Of a stretch of 64,000 nt of DNA, positions 1 through 10,759 are shown piece after piece. Source of the stretch: Cladopsammia gracilis (Eukaryota > Cnidaria > Anthozoa > Scleractinia > Dendrophylliidae). The notes below the pieces were generated by a model that was given only the letters and a program-made list of their open reading frames with translations, was not told where the DNA came from and ran no database searches. The stretch lies in contig JAJGOT010000155.1 of assembly GCA_022457155.1 (NCBI GenBank), positions 1,459,001 to 1,523,000 of the forward strand, written 5' to 3'. Every line of letters starts with the position of its first letter. Positions within the stretch are counted from its first letter, which is position 1. The position numbers and the translations under genes are program-made.

Positions 1-60
1 GATATTTTGCGTGTTCTCTTTCCCTTCTAAGGTAAAATGACGTCACAGTCGAATAATAAA
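1..60. repeat. Dispersed repeat end, inverted copy of 55405-55463
   Basis: The first 60 bases match the reverse complement of 55405-55463 with a few substitutions, sharing the run TAAAATGACGTCACAGTCGA. The element is cut by the window edge, so its full length is unknown. The shared TGACGTCA is a palindromic CRE-type octamer, but nothing else here suggests a promoter. Confidence 0.6.
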
Positions 61-104
61 TAATCATAACCCATAACCGCGATTATGGTTCCTGGCCATT
101 TTCT

Positions 105-416
105 TGATGGTGTCATTTACTGCAACTACCAGAATCATTCAGTTTGTGTGTTTTCTCATGTTAACTAAGGCTACTGTTCAGTACTTAAAATCTAGTTTTA
201 TCAACTGAGTCGTTAAGGTTAATTGGCCACCGTTTAAAAAGCTGACATGTTTCGAGCGCTCGCCCTTCGTCTTCATGGTGGCCAATTTACCTTTATATAA
301 TCAGTTTATTAAACCCAATTTATGTTTCACTTCCACTGACCCCGCACTACACACAGGAAAACAAGAAAGGAAAAGCAAAGTAAATTCTGGTAGTTGTAGT
401 AAAATGACGCCATCGT
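105..416. repeat. Inverted-repeat element with retroelement-type 3' motif
   Basis: An imperfect inverted repeat pairs about 108-140 with about 383-416 (ACTACCAGAAT against ATTCTGGTAGT). A shorter inner pair joins AATTGGCCACC near 220 with GGTGGCCAATT near 277. Between them lies a motif, read on the minus strand, of the form GACGAAGGGCGAGCGCTCGA followed by AAACATGTCAGC. Closely similar strings recur at the 3' ends of cnidarian Penelope-like elements, so this is probably a non-autonomous or truncated relative. It has no coding capacity. Confidence 0.45.
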
Positions 417-1000
417 CAGTGTACCTCTAAATACGGACACCGAAGGGACAGAGCAAAGTGTCCATATTACAGAGGTCAACACGATGACATCACTTTGAAA
501 ACTCTACTTTTCAGTAAGTATTCAGTAACAAAAAACTGGCGCACACTCGTCTTTTAACTGAATCTAAATTGATTAATATACAGCATTGAAACACCGGTCT
601 ATCAGTAGCGTACAAGTGTACTAACATCTCATCTATATACTGTATACGAATCACCGAACTGAAACGCAATGTTGCATGTAAAAAAAGTAATAAAAAGTAA
701 AATTCTGAACACGTCTTTCGATATTTGTTTGTGACGAGACAAATAACGGCTGCGTGGGAGACTACGTAAGGAGAGGTTCAACTGTATTCACTGATTACAG
801 TTATTTACGGGTCAGGCCAATAAGAAAAGTGGTGGACAAGGTGTGTCGCGGGGAGAGAGATTCATGAAAGAAAGATACGGTAATCTTTGCCAAACTGTCA
901 GAGACTACTTTTAATTTAAGTATTTTTCTGTCTGAATGTTCAGACAGCACGGAGCTAGTTATAGCCTGCGTACCAGGCACCGGTTCCGTTTCATAGAAAA
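417..1000. other. Intergenic, nothing recognised
   Basis: No splice-bounded open frame, tandem repeat or inverted repeat was found here on either strand. Confidence 0.5.
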
Positions 1001-1142
1001 AAAGTAAGCAAGGCTGATTATGTAAAGCCCTTCAGTAAAGCGACAGCGACACGATAGAGCCCAAAAGGCCTTCAGTTTAGGCTCTGTCATGTCGTTGTCG
1101 CATTACTGAAGTCTTCTACGTAGTATCAGCCTTGCTTGCTTT
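1001..1142. repeat. Fold-back (MITE-like) element
   Basis: Arms of about 60 bp, 1002-1062 and 1080-1141, are inverted copies (AAGTAAGCAAGGCTGAT against ATCAGCCTTGCTTGCTT) separated by a loop of under 20 bp. There are several mismatches, so it is an older copy. No coding capacity. Confidence 0.7.
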
Positions 1143-1494
1143 ATCTGTATTTACATTTCTGGCTGATTATATCTTTTCATAAGGCGAAATTTCGAGGACA
1201 CGCGCGCGAGGGACACGTGCGAAACGGACGGAAGTGTCTGCTTGACTATTAAATGCCAATACCAATGAAGAGACCTGAATTGATTTATAATTAACTTCGT
1301 TTACTTCAAGTTACACAAACAACTTGAAATTAGTGGCCCTTTAGTTGGCTCCCTATCATTTTTATTCCGCATGCGTGCTGATGACGCGGGCTTTAGTAAT
1401 TTTGCACATGCTCACACGGATATGAAGGTTTGCCCGAAATGTTATGACGTCACAAAGCAAAATAAGCAAAATGAACCGCAGCTTTTCTCGCGTT
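1143..1494. other. Intergenic, nothing recognised
   Basis: No supported feature. CpG-containing strings such as GACACGCGCGCGAGGG near 1200 are not accompanied by an exon. Confidence 0.45.
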
Positions 1495-1870
1495 TCCTTG
1501 GATTTTTCTAAAACTTCGCAAATTTTGAGATACTAACGCTATTCTTCACACACTTTCTTTTTAGCAAAAAAATCTGTCAGAGCAATTTTGTTAAATTGTT
1601 CAATGTACGAAATTCCGTGATATCGGGGAAACCGTCTGAACGACCCGAACGAAACTCGAATATTAAAAATTTAAGGTCAATTCTTGCACAATATTTGCCA
1701 TTCTTTAGATGCTCTGTTGCCATTACAACGGCCTCCACCAAAAATGTGACAACCGATAATTAGACATGAATATGTTTGCATCCTCACCAGTAAATCTCGT
1801 GAACCATAATTACAAGACAAGAAAATAAGGCTATATTGTGTAACTCATGAAAGTTAGTGTAGGTACTTTT
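1495..1870. repeat. Dispersed repeat, related to 52530-52835
   Basis: Diverged copy in the same orientation as 52530-52835. Shared landmarks in order are CTTTTTAG near 1557, ACGAAATT(C/G)CGTGATAT near 1608, a GTTGCCATTACAAC-like string near 1717, and AAGACAAGAAAAT near 1815. The high divergence suggests an old interspersed family. No open frame. Confidence 0.5.
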
Positions 1871-2450
1871 GTTAAAACTCTAGGGAGCCATCTTAATAGC
1901 GTTCATTTGTCGTTTGAAAGTCAGCAAGGCTAACGTGAAAGACATATTTTTATGAATAGATGATGGCTCATTACAGACAACGCAGACCATACTCGGACTT
2001 TGTCATGCTAGCTATGCTGAAGGCAAATTGAAATATTGAAGCGAGAGCGGACATTGTCTAACGCACACGAACAGATACGCTTTTTAAAAGCACCTTACGA
2101 CTTGTACCATTGGTGCAAATGGTAAAGGCAGCCCGAATAGTCGATCCGTTAACCCCCGTATTGGTAAACTGCACTGCTCATTGGGGAGACTGAGATGATT
2201 TTACCGTTGTTGCCAGCTTAGTGAGGGGTGGAGCAGGTCGTCGAATGTTTGCGTCACTTGCTTCGCCTTGCGTCTTTATCTTGGTTCACGTTTAACTAAT
2301 TAAGTTTAAATAATGACATGCAGTTTTTGAATAGTCAACGGATCGACGACTACTTTCACCATTTATACCAATGGTACCAACCGACAAACTGTTTGCACAC
2401 GGCTCGCAACCCGCAATAATATGCAATTTATAGATGGTCAACGGATTGGC
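1871..2450. other. Intergenic, nothing recognised
   Basis: No supported gene. Short ACCATTGGT-type strings recur at about 2107, 2370 and 2573 and may be remnants of a repeat that the palindrome at 2451 invaded. Confidence 0.4.
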
Positions 2451-2526
2451 CAACCTCGTTCCCAGGGTCTTCTCCTTCCCCTCCCCTGGAGGGGAGGGGA
2501 AGGAGAAGACCCTGGGAACGAGGTTG
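2451..2526. repeat. Perfect 76-bp palindrome (AACCTCGTTCCCAGGG family)
   Basis: Two perfect 37-bp arms flank a 2-bp GG centre. The outer arm reads CAACCTCGTTCCCAGGGTCT. A second, less perfect member with the same 20-bp end lies at 6390-6468. The family is short, non-coding and strongly fold-back, consistent with a MITE. Translations of it give spurious short open frames on both strands. Confidence 0.9.
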
Positions 2527-2999
2527 ACGGGTGCGGATGGTAAAGTTGCTTTGACACTCGTATATCCGTTTACCAATGGTACGTTTTAACAAATCGTATC
2601 CGTTCATGTATATTGGATATCTAAGAACATGTTGCATTAATCAGCCGAGTCATTTTAGTACTGAAGAAACCCAGGGGGGACCCCGGGGGAAGAAACTCGA
2701 CAATTCGATACAATCATACCTCATGCAGAAAGTCTGTAAGTACATTTTGTTTACTCTTTGAGTTTGTCAATGCCGTCTCGGGTGACCTTTTATCGAGTCG
2801 GAAAACTTGTTTAATGTTTTGTATCCAGAAGCAAGCAAATCAGTGCACTAAAATATTGTTCAGTTGTATCCTCATTGGTTCTATATCTATATTGTTTTTG
2901 CATTTTTCTTGAACAGTAGGTTTGAAAAAATGTCTCCTTTAGCTTTTTTATATAGCTATACGCTGTTAATTCGCTGCCGGGTTTCTTATTTGCCATCAA

Positions 3000-3191
3000 C
3001 ATTCCTCAGGTTTCTCTTGGCCGATGGGGACTGGGTTCTTTACCTGTTGACTGTCACTTCCGGCAAAATTCAGAGAACATAAGCGGAAGTTAGTTTCGAT
3101 TACGTAAACTCGATGAAATTTGGCAACTTAAAATTTTGCTTTTTGACGTCGTTTTATTAAAGCTTCTCTGAGGTCATTTCTCGTGCTCCTC
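3000..3191 (+). promoter_or_regulatory. Putative promoter/5' UTR of the ISG12-like gene
   Basis: Immediately upstream of the exon 1 ATG. Visible short motifs are Ets-type cores (CACTTCCGGC near 3056 and GCGGAAGT near 3083), a CRE-like TGACGTCG near 3145, and two weak IRF half-sites (GGTTTCTCTTGG near 3008 and AGTTTCGATT near 3091). No canonical TATA box and no full ISRE are present. The assignment rests mainly on position. Confidence 0.35.
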
Positions 3192-6100
3192 ATGGAAGGT
3201 GAAAGAAAGGGCAACACATCCGATAATGAAGGACGAAAAACGGAAGAGCAAGTAAGTACATGGAACGTAAATTTTGGGAACAACTAAGCTTATGGCCGCC
3301 TAAACAGAGAACAAAGTCGCTTATTTCAGGTCTACCTTTATACTCCCCGCACTAGCTTAACCTTTTTTCATCATGTTAAAATGAGCATAGCTTATTACGG
3401 TTTTCTCACAGTATGCTCCCACTCGACCATAAAAATGCTTTTAAAATCTAACAAAAACTTTTAAATAAGCCCCCCTATATGGAGCAAGAAGTTCATTAAG
3501 CCCCCACCCTTTCCTTCACAATCCAGGCAATCAAAAATATATCGGCTGACTGTATAACCGGTACATTTGTACCGTTCCAATCCGGGCACGAATTCTTTGG
3601 GGAAAATATAACCAGTAGTTGTACTAAAAATGATCATTATTACAGTAATCAATGAGTGGTGTGAGTGGTGAACTGCTTGTGTTTCACTAAAATATTGTAG
3701 TAACTCCCCCTCTCTACTAAGCCCCCCCCCCTCAAAAGCACTTGAAATCAATAAACCCCCTGGGGGGCTTAATAGAGGATTTACGGTATGGGATTTTCCT
3801 CACCCATCTTCAGACCTAATCACTAAAATTTCCTATTTTTTAAGCCAAAATAACAAAATTTTAATATAGGTACCCATTTTCTGACCAAATTTGTCAAATT
3901 CTATAGCTATTTTTAGAGCAAAACAGCACAAAAACATACTGTAAAAAAAAAACGATTTGGACTGCAAATACATGGGAAACCATACCGATTTGGACTGCAA
4001 ATACATGGGAAACCATACCGATTTGGACTGCAAATACATGGGAAACCATACCGATTTGGACTGCAAATACATGGGAAACCATACCGATTTGGACTGCAAA
4101 TACATGGGAAACCATACAGATTTGGACTGCAAATACATGGGAAACCATACCGATTTGGACTGCAAATACATGGGAAACCATACCGATTTAGACTGCAGAT
4201 TCATAGAAAATCATACTGATTTGGGCTGCAAATTCATAGAAAACTATACCGATTTGGACTGCAGATTTCTAGAAAACCATACCGATTTGAACTGCAAATA
4301 CATCAAGGACTACCTCTCACTTGAACACCCTGAAAAGAATGCCTTAGAAAGTACTTCTTATGCTTACTAGATTTAAGAGACCATTATTTATAAGCTGGAC
4401 TTTTATATAACGATGGGGGCAAAACTGGTGTGGCAGGCGCTTGTTCTAGTGGTCTTTTGGACGGTAGGGTCGTACCTCTCATAAACCTCTATTTTCATTG
4501 GTCGTTCTAAAACAGTACCTGCTATTGTTTATAGGGATAGGGGCATTGTTTAGGTCATTCATCTATTGTTTTGGTGAGCCAATAAAACAACTCGTTAAAA
4601 GGAGGTACGGCATGACCCCTTTTGGATGGTATTTGTGTGAGGGGCAGGGAAGATTGTAGGTAGTAGAAATTTCAAGGGGCTATGTCACGAGGATTTGGCT
4701 GATTTTTGTCAAAACTGTACTAAAATTACTGGTTAAGTACCCTGTGCCTTCAATTGTGCACAGAATTTTCTTTCAACCTAAAAAGGTAGGCTCGATTAAA
4801 GTGAATTATTAATAAACTTTTTAAAGACGTAGCGTGGGAAGACTTGAAAAATTTAGGGTAAATGTTTCAAGTTGCAATCCATGTCCATTCTGGTAATCTG
4901 CTGCTAAAAACACACTTTTGAAATAGTTTGGGTAGTGCACTATTAAATAAAAATTGTAATAGTAAATTTGGACTGTAGGTGAAGTACAATTCAGGGAGTA
5001 AATTGGGCCAAGTAATTTTAAATTGGCCGAGTGAATAGCGCAAAGACAATTTAAAATTGCGAGCAAGATTATCCCTGAATTGTATGACAAAAAGTTCAAT
5101 TACTAATTACCGTATTTATTCGATTAAACGCCGCGACATTTATTAAATTTTTCGTGATTCTTGTTGCGCCGTTTATTGGAGGGCGGCGTTTATTCAAGGG
5201 CGGTGTTTATTTAAAATCCAATTTATTTCTTACAAACCATAGCAACTGAACGTTTGAATTTTTAAAAACAGAAACATGTTTCAGTGTTTGTCTAAATGTC
5301 ATTTACTTTATCGTTCTCACTTTGCATTTTAATATGATTGCGATGCATATCATAGAATAAAGTTCACTCAATTATATAATCCTCAGAGCTTTGAATGCAC
5401 TGATAAACATTGTTATAATCAAGGAAAATAATTTTTTAGGCTTGCTGAAACTAGATTATTCACTGTACTCGCTTTTGAGTATATTGTTCGAATAAATGCC
5501 GCATCATGGATGCAGCGTCTATTCGAGGGCGGCGTTTATTAATATTTTTGCTCTCAAGTGCGGCGTTTATTAGAGGGAGGCGTTTAATTGAATAAATACG
5601 GTAATCATATCAATTAAAAAAATTTGAGATTAAAAAGTCTAGGTGGACTTTTTCTACTGTAAATGTCAATGATATTTTCTATCATTTTTAAAGCAGGAGG
5701 AAAACAGCAAAAATATTTGCTTTCATACAAAATGATAATCTTTTGGCTTTTCAAAGTTATACTAAAATTTGGTGAAAAAGCCCCATTAATTTCGAGCATT
5801 TTCTCACACAGGAAGATCAAACTGTAAACCAGCAACCAGCAGACAGTGAGGACAATCCTGCAGCAAGCACTGGTAATATTTGAAGATACAAACAATACAG
5901 TAATACTGTACATTCAGTAGCCTTGATATTTGTGGAACATGCAATGGTATATAACTTGTGCCAAAAATTAAAAAAAAATCCCAAATTGCATAATTTTGTA
6001 AAATATTTAAAAACAAATGGTACCATGCAAAAATACTGCCAAAGAGGTTTCATTTGAATGGTCTGACACCATACGTCTGGTGATAATTAACCAGTGATCA

Positions 6101-8463
6101 GCCTACAAAAAAAAAATTAAAACTATTATAAACAAAAAGATTTAAAACCTTGTTTGATCACAGTTTATTTACTAAATAGTCTCCTACACAGTTGTCGGCG
6201 AAACATTGCGACCCAAGTAACAGCTTTGTAGTAGGGAAGGGGGGGTCCTATGGTAGGCAGGGAAGGAGGGAGAGAAAACTGGGATTGCCAGGGTGAACTG
6301 GGAAGTGGAAGAAATAGGAGAAAATTTCACATTGCATACTATTGTTGGAATGAAAAATACAAAGAAACAGGAACCATCAAGGAAGTAAACAACCTCGTTC
6401 CCAGGGTCTCTCTTCTTCCCACGCTCCAGGGGGCGGGAAGAAGAGATCAGACCCTGGGAACGAGGTTGGGAAGTGGCGGGACCCAAAGGGAATGTGAGGC
6501 AGGAAGTTCAGAACTCAATCCCCCCCCCCCCCAAAAAAAAAAAAACAACAACCAAGATTATGGTTATATCTCCAGAGTGGAGCCCTTATATAGTATATAA
6601 ATTGACATTCCATGCATTTATGATGATCCTTGGAAGTTAAAAACTCTGACAGTGGTTATTTTTGATTCAAACACTCTTAGTGGTACCAAACCACAAATTT
6701 TAATTCCTTTAAGTTACAACAATCACCCCCGTCACTTTTATATGGAAATCCCTCTCAGGGCTGTTATGATGCATAGAGACTAGCAATATTATAATCATAG
6801 ATTAACAAGAGGCTCCAAGCAGCCTATACATGCAAACACAAAAAAAAACTATCAAAGCAGCTGTGGGATGAATACAGCAACACAAGTTGGTATGCAAAAA
6901 TATGAAAATAACAAGCCAGAGACCACACACACGTTGAACTTCAGTTCGGAATATCAGGTTTTGAATAGTAAGAATAAGTCTTAATTATTATACTTATTAT
7001 CCGATATATGGTTTTCACGTTACGTCATGGTGGCCATATTGGTGTACAACTACAAAAGAATTTTAATGATCTTCTTTTGTTATGTGCACCAACATGACCA
7101 CCATGGCCTTTGTCATTTGAGTCCCACAGGACTAAAGGGAGTGGGACACGTGAGTGAAAACCATCTATACCCATTCTCTCTCTAAATGGGTATTGGTGAC
7201 AAAATGCTTGGAGTGACTGTGTGATGGACTTCAGCTGAAGCAATACTCCCAGTTGCTTCATGCATTGAAACCAGGAGGTGGAGTGGGCCACCTGTGGCTC
7301 ATGTGACTTATTACCTTTATTTACCTTTTTTTACTATAAAGGGGGTATAGGGGGGTATGAACTTCTCATTTCCATAAGCTTCACTCCCCTTCATTCATGC
7401 CCCATTTCTTCTGAATTCCTGTGCTCCTCATCCCACAATCCCTTCCACATAAAAGGTTATAACATTGTCACATGATATAGATATCAATGATGATGAGTGA
7501 TGATGATGAGTCTTTATTTCATAAGATAAACACACACACATCCTATGTTACAAATATGAATGTAAAAGCAAGCTACAGTACAAGAATTCGATATTATTAA
7601 TAAAAATAACACTATAATGCTATAGCAAATATATGAGATTATAACTTGTATTTAATAATTAGGCGGTTTACAAATGAACTCATGATGATTACATCATGTT
7701 CACTGAATTATTTTGTGCTTGTAAAAGCTGGTTAGTTACGTAAACAAAATAACATGATTGCTTGGTATAATAAGATTTGGCTTCATGCGTTGAACTCAAC
7801 ATCAAGCCAAAGACTCAAATAGAAATGGGTAGTTTCTTGGTGTTGCGGATGGTGTGATCACCAAATGACGTAAAACAAAAGATTCAAAGGACACTGAACA
7901 ATACCCACACCACAACACAAAAGCTAACCAACAATGGCTTCCGCAACACCAAGAAACACCCCAGAAATGTTACATGTATATCTCTGTCCTTCCTTTATCT
8001 TTTGAATATCACAGTATTACTAAAGATCTATAATAGCTTATTATTTTACATTTCTATCATGCATTTTTCAGCAGGTAATGCTTGGGGCTGGAAAGATGTG
8101 GCAGTAGGTGTGGCAGCTGGTACTGTCGCTGTTGCAGCAACCCCAGTGGTCCTTAATGCTGCTGGCTTTGCTGCTGGAGGTATTGTTGCTGGTTCTTTCG
8201 CAGCATCTATACAGTCAGTAGTTTATGGATCATCTGTGGCCACTGGCAGTGCATTTGCGGCACTACAGAGTGCAGGGGTTGCTGGAATTGGTACAACTGC
8301 AAGTGCTGCCATTGGTGGAGCCACCGGAGCGGCAGCCATGCTGGCAAAAAAATTTGGAGAACGGTGGTACTCAAGCAGGAAGGATACAACAGGAGTGAAT
8401 GACCAAGATCAACATAAGTCAGAGAATGACACAGAGAATAAGAAATTAAATAGCTCACTTTAG
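3192..8463 (+). CDS. ISG12 family protein (IFI6/IFI27-like), three exons
   Basis: Exons are 3192-3251, 5812-5872 and 8072-8463, with introns GTAAGT..AG and GTAATA..AG. Phases agree (0, then 1), giving 170 residues and a TAG stop. Residues 1-40 are polar and acidic (MEGERKGNTSDNEGRKTEEQ then EDQTVNQQPADSEDNPAAST). Residues about 45-125 form a Gly/Ala-rich hydrophobic region with GFAAGGIVAGSFAASIQS and GVAGIGTTASAAIGGATG, the signature of the Ifi-6-16 family, which in vertebrates is interferon-induced and sits in mitochondrial or ER membranes. A charged tail follows. Long exon-2 and exon-3 starts were ruled out because the frame upstream of 8072 is intronic. The longer polar N-terminus replaces the usual signal or targeting peptide. 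Exon 3 opens with a CAGCAG tandem acceptor. The family assignment is strong; regulation by any interferon-like signal is inference. Confidence 0.88.
3464..3790. repeat. Degenerate AAGCCCCCC-bounded repeat in intron 1
   Basis: Bounded by AATAAGCCCCCC at the left and GGGGGGCTTAATAGAGG then TTTACGGTA at the right, in inverted relation for the C-run part only. Further AAGCCCCC strings occur at 3498 and 3718. It looks like a decayed fold-back element in the first intron of the ISG12-like gene. Confidence 0.5.
3954..4317. repeat. 33-bp minisatellite, about 11 copies, in intron 1
   Basis: The unit begins GATTTGGACTGCAAATACAT and continues GGGAAACCATACC. The first seven copies are nearly identical and the last four are progressively diverged (AGATTCATAGAAAATCATA and similar). 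The period is a multiple of three and the unit lacks stops in several frames, so both strands show long artificial open frames. Position inside an intron and the lack of splice sites argue against coding. Confidence 0.92.
4667..4745. repeat. Dispersed AAGGGGCTATGTCACG repeat fragment
   Basis: Reads AAGGGGCTATGTCACGAGGA and then a TTTGGCTGATTTTTGTCAAA stretch. A second fragment with the same layout (AAAGGGGCATTGTCACGCAG, then TTTTGGTCAAAA) lies at 36046-36120 inside the large array. The matching order of motifs supports common origin. Confidence 0.5.
5106..5605. repeat. 500-bp inverted-repeat element in intron 1
   Basis: The ends are inverted: ATTACCGTATTTATTCGATT at the left and AATTGAATAAATACGGTAAT at the right. 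Inside, GGCGGCGTTTATT strings recur at about 5182, 5530 and 5562, so the sub-terminal region is itself repetitive. Non-coding and MITE-like. Confidence 0.75.
6390..6468. repeat. Second member of the AACCTCGTTCCCAGGG palindrome
   Basis: A 79-bp fold-back in intron 2 of the ISG12-like gene. The outer 20 bp of each arm are a perfect inverted match and equal to the ends of 2451-2526. The inner arms (CTCTTCTTCCC against GGGAAGAAGAG) also pair, with a small bulge. Confidence 0.85.
7190..7310 (+). repeat. SINE-like dispersed repeat, copy 1
   Basis: Shares AGCAATACTCC(C/T)AGT(T/C)G and CTTCATG, then CAGAAAC/TTGAAACC and TCATGTGACT/TCACATGAT strings, in the same order and strand with 17870-18003. It lies in intron 2 of the ISG12-like gene. 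Short, non-coding and dispersed, so a SINE or a LINE 3' end is likely. Confidence 0.5.
7486..7570. repeat. GAT microsatellite plus LINE-tail-like sequence
   Basis: A short imperfect (GATGAT)n run is followed by GAGTCTTTATTTCATAAGAT and a (CA)n stretch. A trinucleotide run next to CTTTATTT is also seen at 61291 and is typical of non-LTR retrotransposon 3' termini read on the other strand. Confidence 0.4.
7831..7957. repeat. Small fold-back element in intron 2
   Basis: GTTTCTTGGTGTTGCGG at 7832-7848 is perfectly inverted as CCGCAACACCAAGAAAC at 7941-7957, with about 90 bp between. It lies 114 bp before the exon 3 acceptor of the ISG12-like gene. Confidence 0.75.
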
Positions 8464-8706
8464 CCTCTTTACTTCCAAGAGCAATCATGATTTGAGAAAA
8501 ATTTCAAAATTCATTTTATCAATTCTAGATGAAATTGGAATACATCAAAAATGTTTGAAAAGGGTTTCTTTATAAATGGATTATTTATTCATGCTGTTAT
8601 TGACCAACCAGAATGCTTCATTCTGGGCAGGTGGATGAGTTAAGAAACTCAATGAAATAAGAGATAAAAACCATGTGTGTTTGGAACAAAATAATTTTAA
8701 ATGTGC

Positions 8707-8712
8707 ATTAAA
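8707..8712 (+). promoter_or_regulatory. Possible polyadenylation signal variant ATTAAA
   Basis: The first ATTAAA hexamer found about 245 bp past the ISG12-like stop codon. No AATAAA was seen between the stop and this site. Position alone supports it. Confidence 0.3.
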
Positions 8713-9471
8713 TGTTTCTTAATCCGCATATTCGTCAACACAAGCAAGTGTTTCATCAGAATTTCAAACACTGAGAAGTGGCTTGAAAAAACAAGGTGCA
8801 GACAAGTTATTTTAACTAACTTTGACATGTTTGGATACACAATGAAACATTCTTTTGAGTGTTTGATAACTCATGTTTGATATAGCTTCTCAAACCATTA
8901 AAAGCCTTCGGCCTCAAGCTTTAATTCATGTGTTTCAGTGAATAGACTGATCCCTGATTTAACACTTTCAATCAAACTCACAAGGGAAACAAAAAAATAG
9001 TTTGAAGTAGTGGCCGGGGTCGATGTTGAATTTAAAACATCCTGTTAATAGTGTGTTGTGGTTTTATTATTCATTCACAATCTAGAGTCATTTTGGTACA
9101 ATTAGTTTGTTTTATTAGAATGCTCAGTTTGTGAATTTTAATTAGCCAAACTTTTCAGAACATATTAAGGAAAAAACATAAAAGGCTTAGATCTAGTTAA
9201 GGGCAATTTAATTTATATAAATTACATCTGAATATGTGTTCCTTAATATATGGGAATGACTTACTGTCCAGCATTTTGATTTAAAATAGAATTTGAGTCA
9301 TTAGGGTAAATTTCAGCCAAGAGTAAGTAATTTAGTTTGAGTTAACTGAGTTTAAGTTAGCTGATAGTAAATCATGACTGAAAAAATGGGGTCAAATTCA
9401 GCGGAAATCAGATTTGGTTCAAGTTAGTGGGGAGTTTGAGTTAACAGAGTTCAAGTTAGCAGGATTCTACC
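8713..9471. other. Intergenic, repeat-like but unassigned
   Basis: No exon found. From about 9320, repeated GAGTTAACTGAGTTTAAGTT-type phrases suggest the end of an interspersed element that terminates at the palindrome beginning 9472. Confidence 0.4.
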
Positions 9472-9575
9472 GTATATGTTGTAGTTAATTTTTTATTCCA
9501 GTTAATTTTTGTTTTTCCTTGAAAGAAAGGAAAAACAAAAATTAACTGGAATAAAAAATTAACTACAACATATAC
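9472..9575. repeat. Perfect palindrome with 49-bp arms
   Basis: Arms 9472-9520 and 9527-9575 are exact reverse complements around the 6-bp loop GAAAGA. The outer end reads GTATATGTTGTAGTTAATTT. The arms are AT-rich with no coding frame. Perfect identity implies a recent origin or ongoing correction. Confidence 0.93.
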
Positions 9576-10759
9576 ATCATTGACATCACACTGTCAATAT
9601 AATAGCGAGCTAATACGCAAAGAGGATGGCAACGCCAAGGAAAACCTCACTTGAAAAAAGGATTTGCGCCATTTTAAACCAGTTTGCAATTGTTCCAATG
9701 TGTTTAATTTGTCTAATGGCTGGATTGTCCAGGAGCTAAATTTGTAGGGTCAACCCTTAAGTTCAAATGGAGAAAGGAAAATTAACTGTCGTGTGTTCTG
9801 ACGTTCTCAACGAAACCTGTAATTTGATCATTTGACGTTATTGTTTTGCAGGGAAGGCAAAGAAATGTACCAAAATGTAAAATGCACGTGTATAAGCATT
9901 GTTTTCACTCATTAAACCTATTGTTTTGTGGCGTTCTCTCTACCGTTGCCGTCATGGTTGCGTAAGCTCCCTAATATTAATGTCAAACCCTCACTTGCCT
10001 TGAGTAAATTAACTGTTAAAAATAGTAAGGCTAGTCTTCTTTATTTCCCATTAATTTTACAAAACGTATTTTATAAATAATTCCAACTACATACAGTGTA
10101 CATCTACACAGTTTAAGTTTGTCTTTAAGACACTTTACAAAAATAATCATTTCGAATTGTTTAATAAAAGGATAATGTAAATGGTAGTTGCTCTCATGAC
10201 AAAAGATAAATAAAAATAGTACAAGAGCTGCAAAGTTGTTAAAGATTGCATTTCAATCTACATGTAAACAAATGTAAGTAAACATTACTTGTCAAGTTCA
10301 CATTGTTATTTATACCTCAAAATTAGAACTTGATCTTTGTGCATGAATGTTGTATGTGAAAATGGTTTACCCAAGGTCTAGACCCTAGGCATTCCCCTCC
10401 TCTTACGGGCGAGTGCAATATCCAATAAAGGTCCTGTGGTGGCTCTAGCCAGACGGGTTCAAAGTGAGTTTTAATCAACAACAACACCATTCAAGGTAGA
10501 GTTGACCTGTACAAGCCGGAAATACCTGGGACTAGACTGGTTTATCCACCAATTAATCCTTTAAGCTCCAATAGTGATCAGTGTAAAATTTCTATTTGTA
10601 ATGTCAATGCTTATACAATCAGAAGTAATGAGAGTTAAGGATATGATCACCCAAGATGGATTCTCTGGATATTTTAGCTTCTCTCCACTTCTTCTATTAA
10701 AAAGCTATGGGAACAAGAAAGGAGAGTTTGTATTTTGCCATTTTTTATTACAAAAAACC
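9576..10759. other. Intergenic, nothing recognised
   Basis: About 1.2 kb without a supportable exon, tandem repeat or fold-back. Open frames here are short and lack splice context. Confidence 0.45.

Noticed and set aside
3833..4370. Long repeat-protein frames on both strands
   Set aside because: They follow from a 33-bp period with no stops; the site is intronic to a well-supported gene and lacks splice borders.
8002..8071. Translation start of the ISG12-like protein at the ATG of 8002
   Set aside because: The 8002-8071 stretch is T-rich intron leading into a CAG acceptor, and upstream exons at 3192 and 5812 join in phase.
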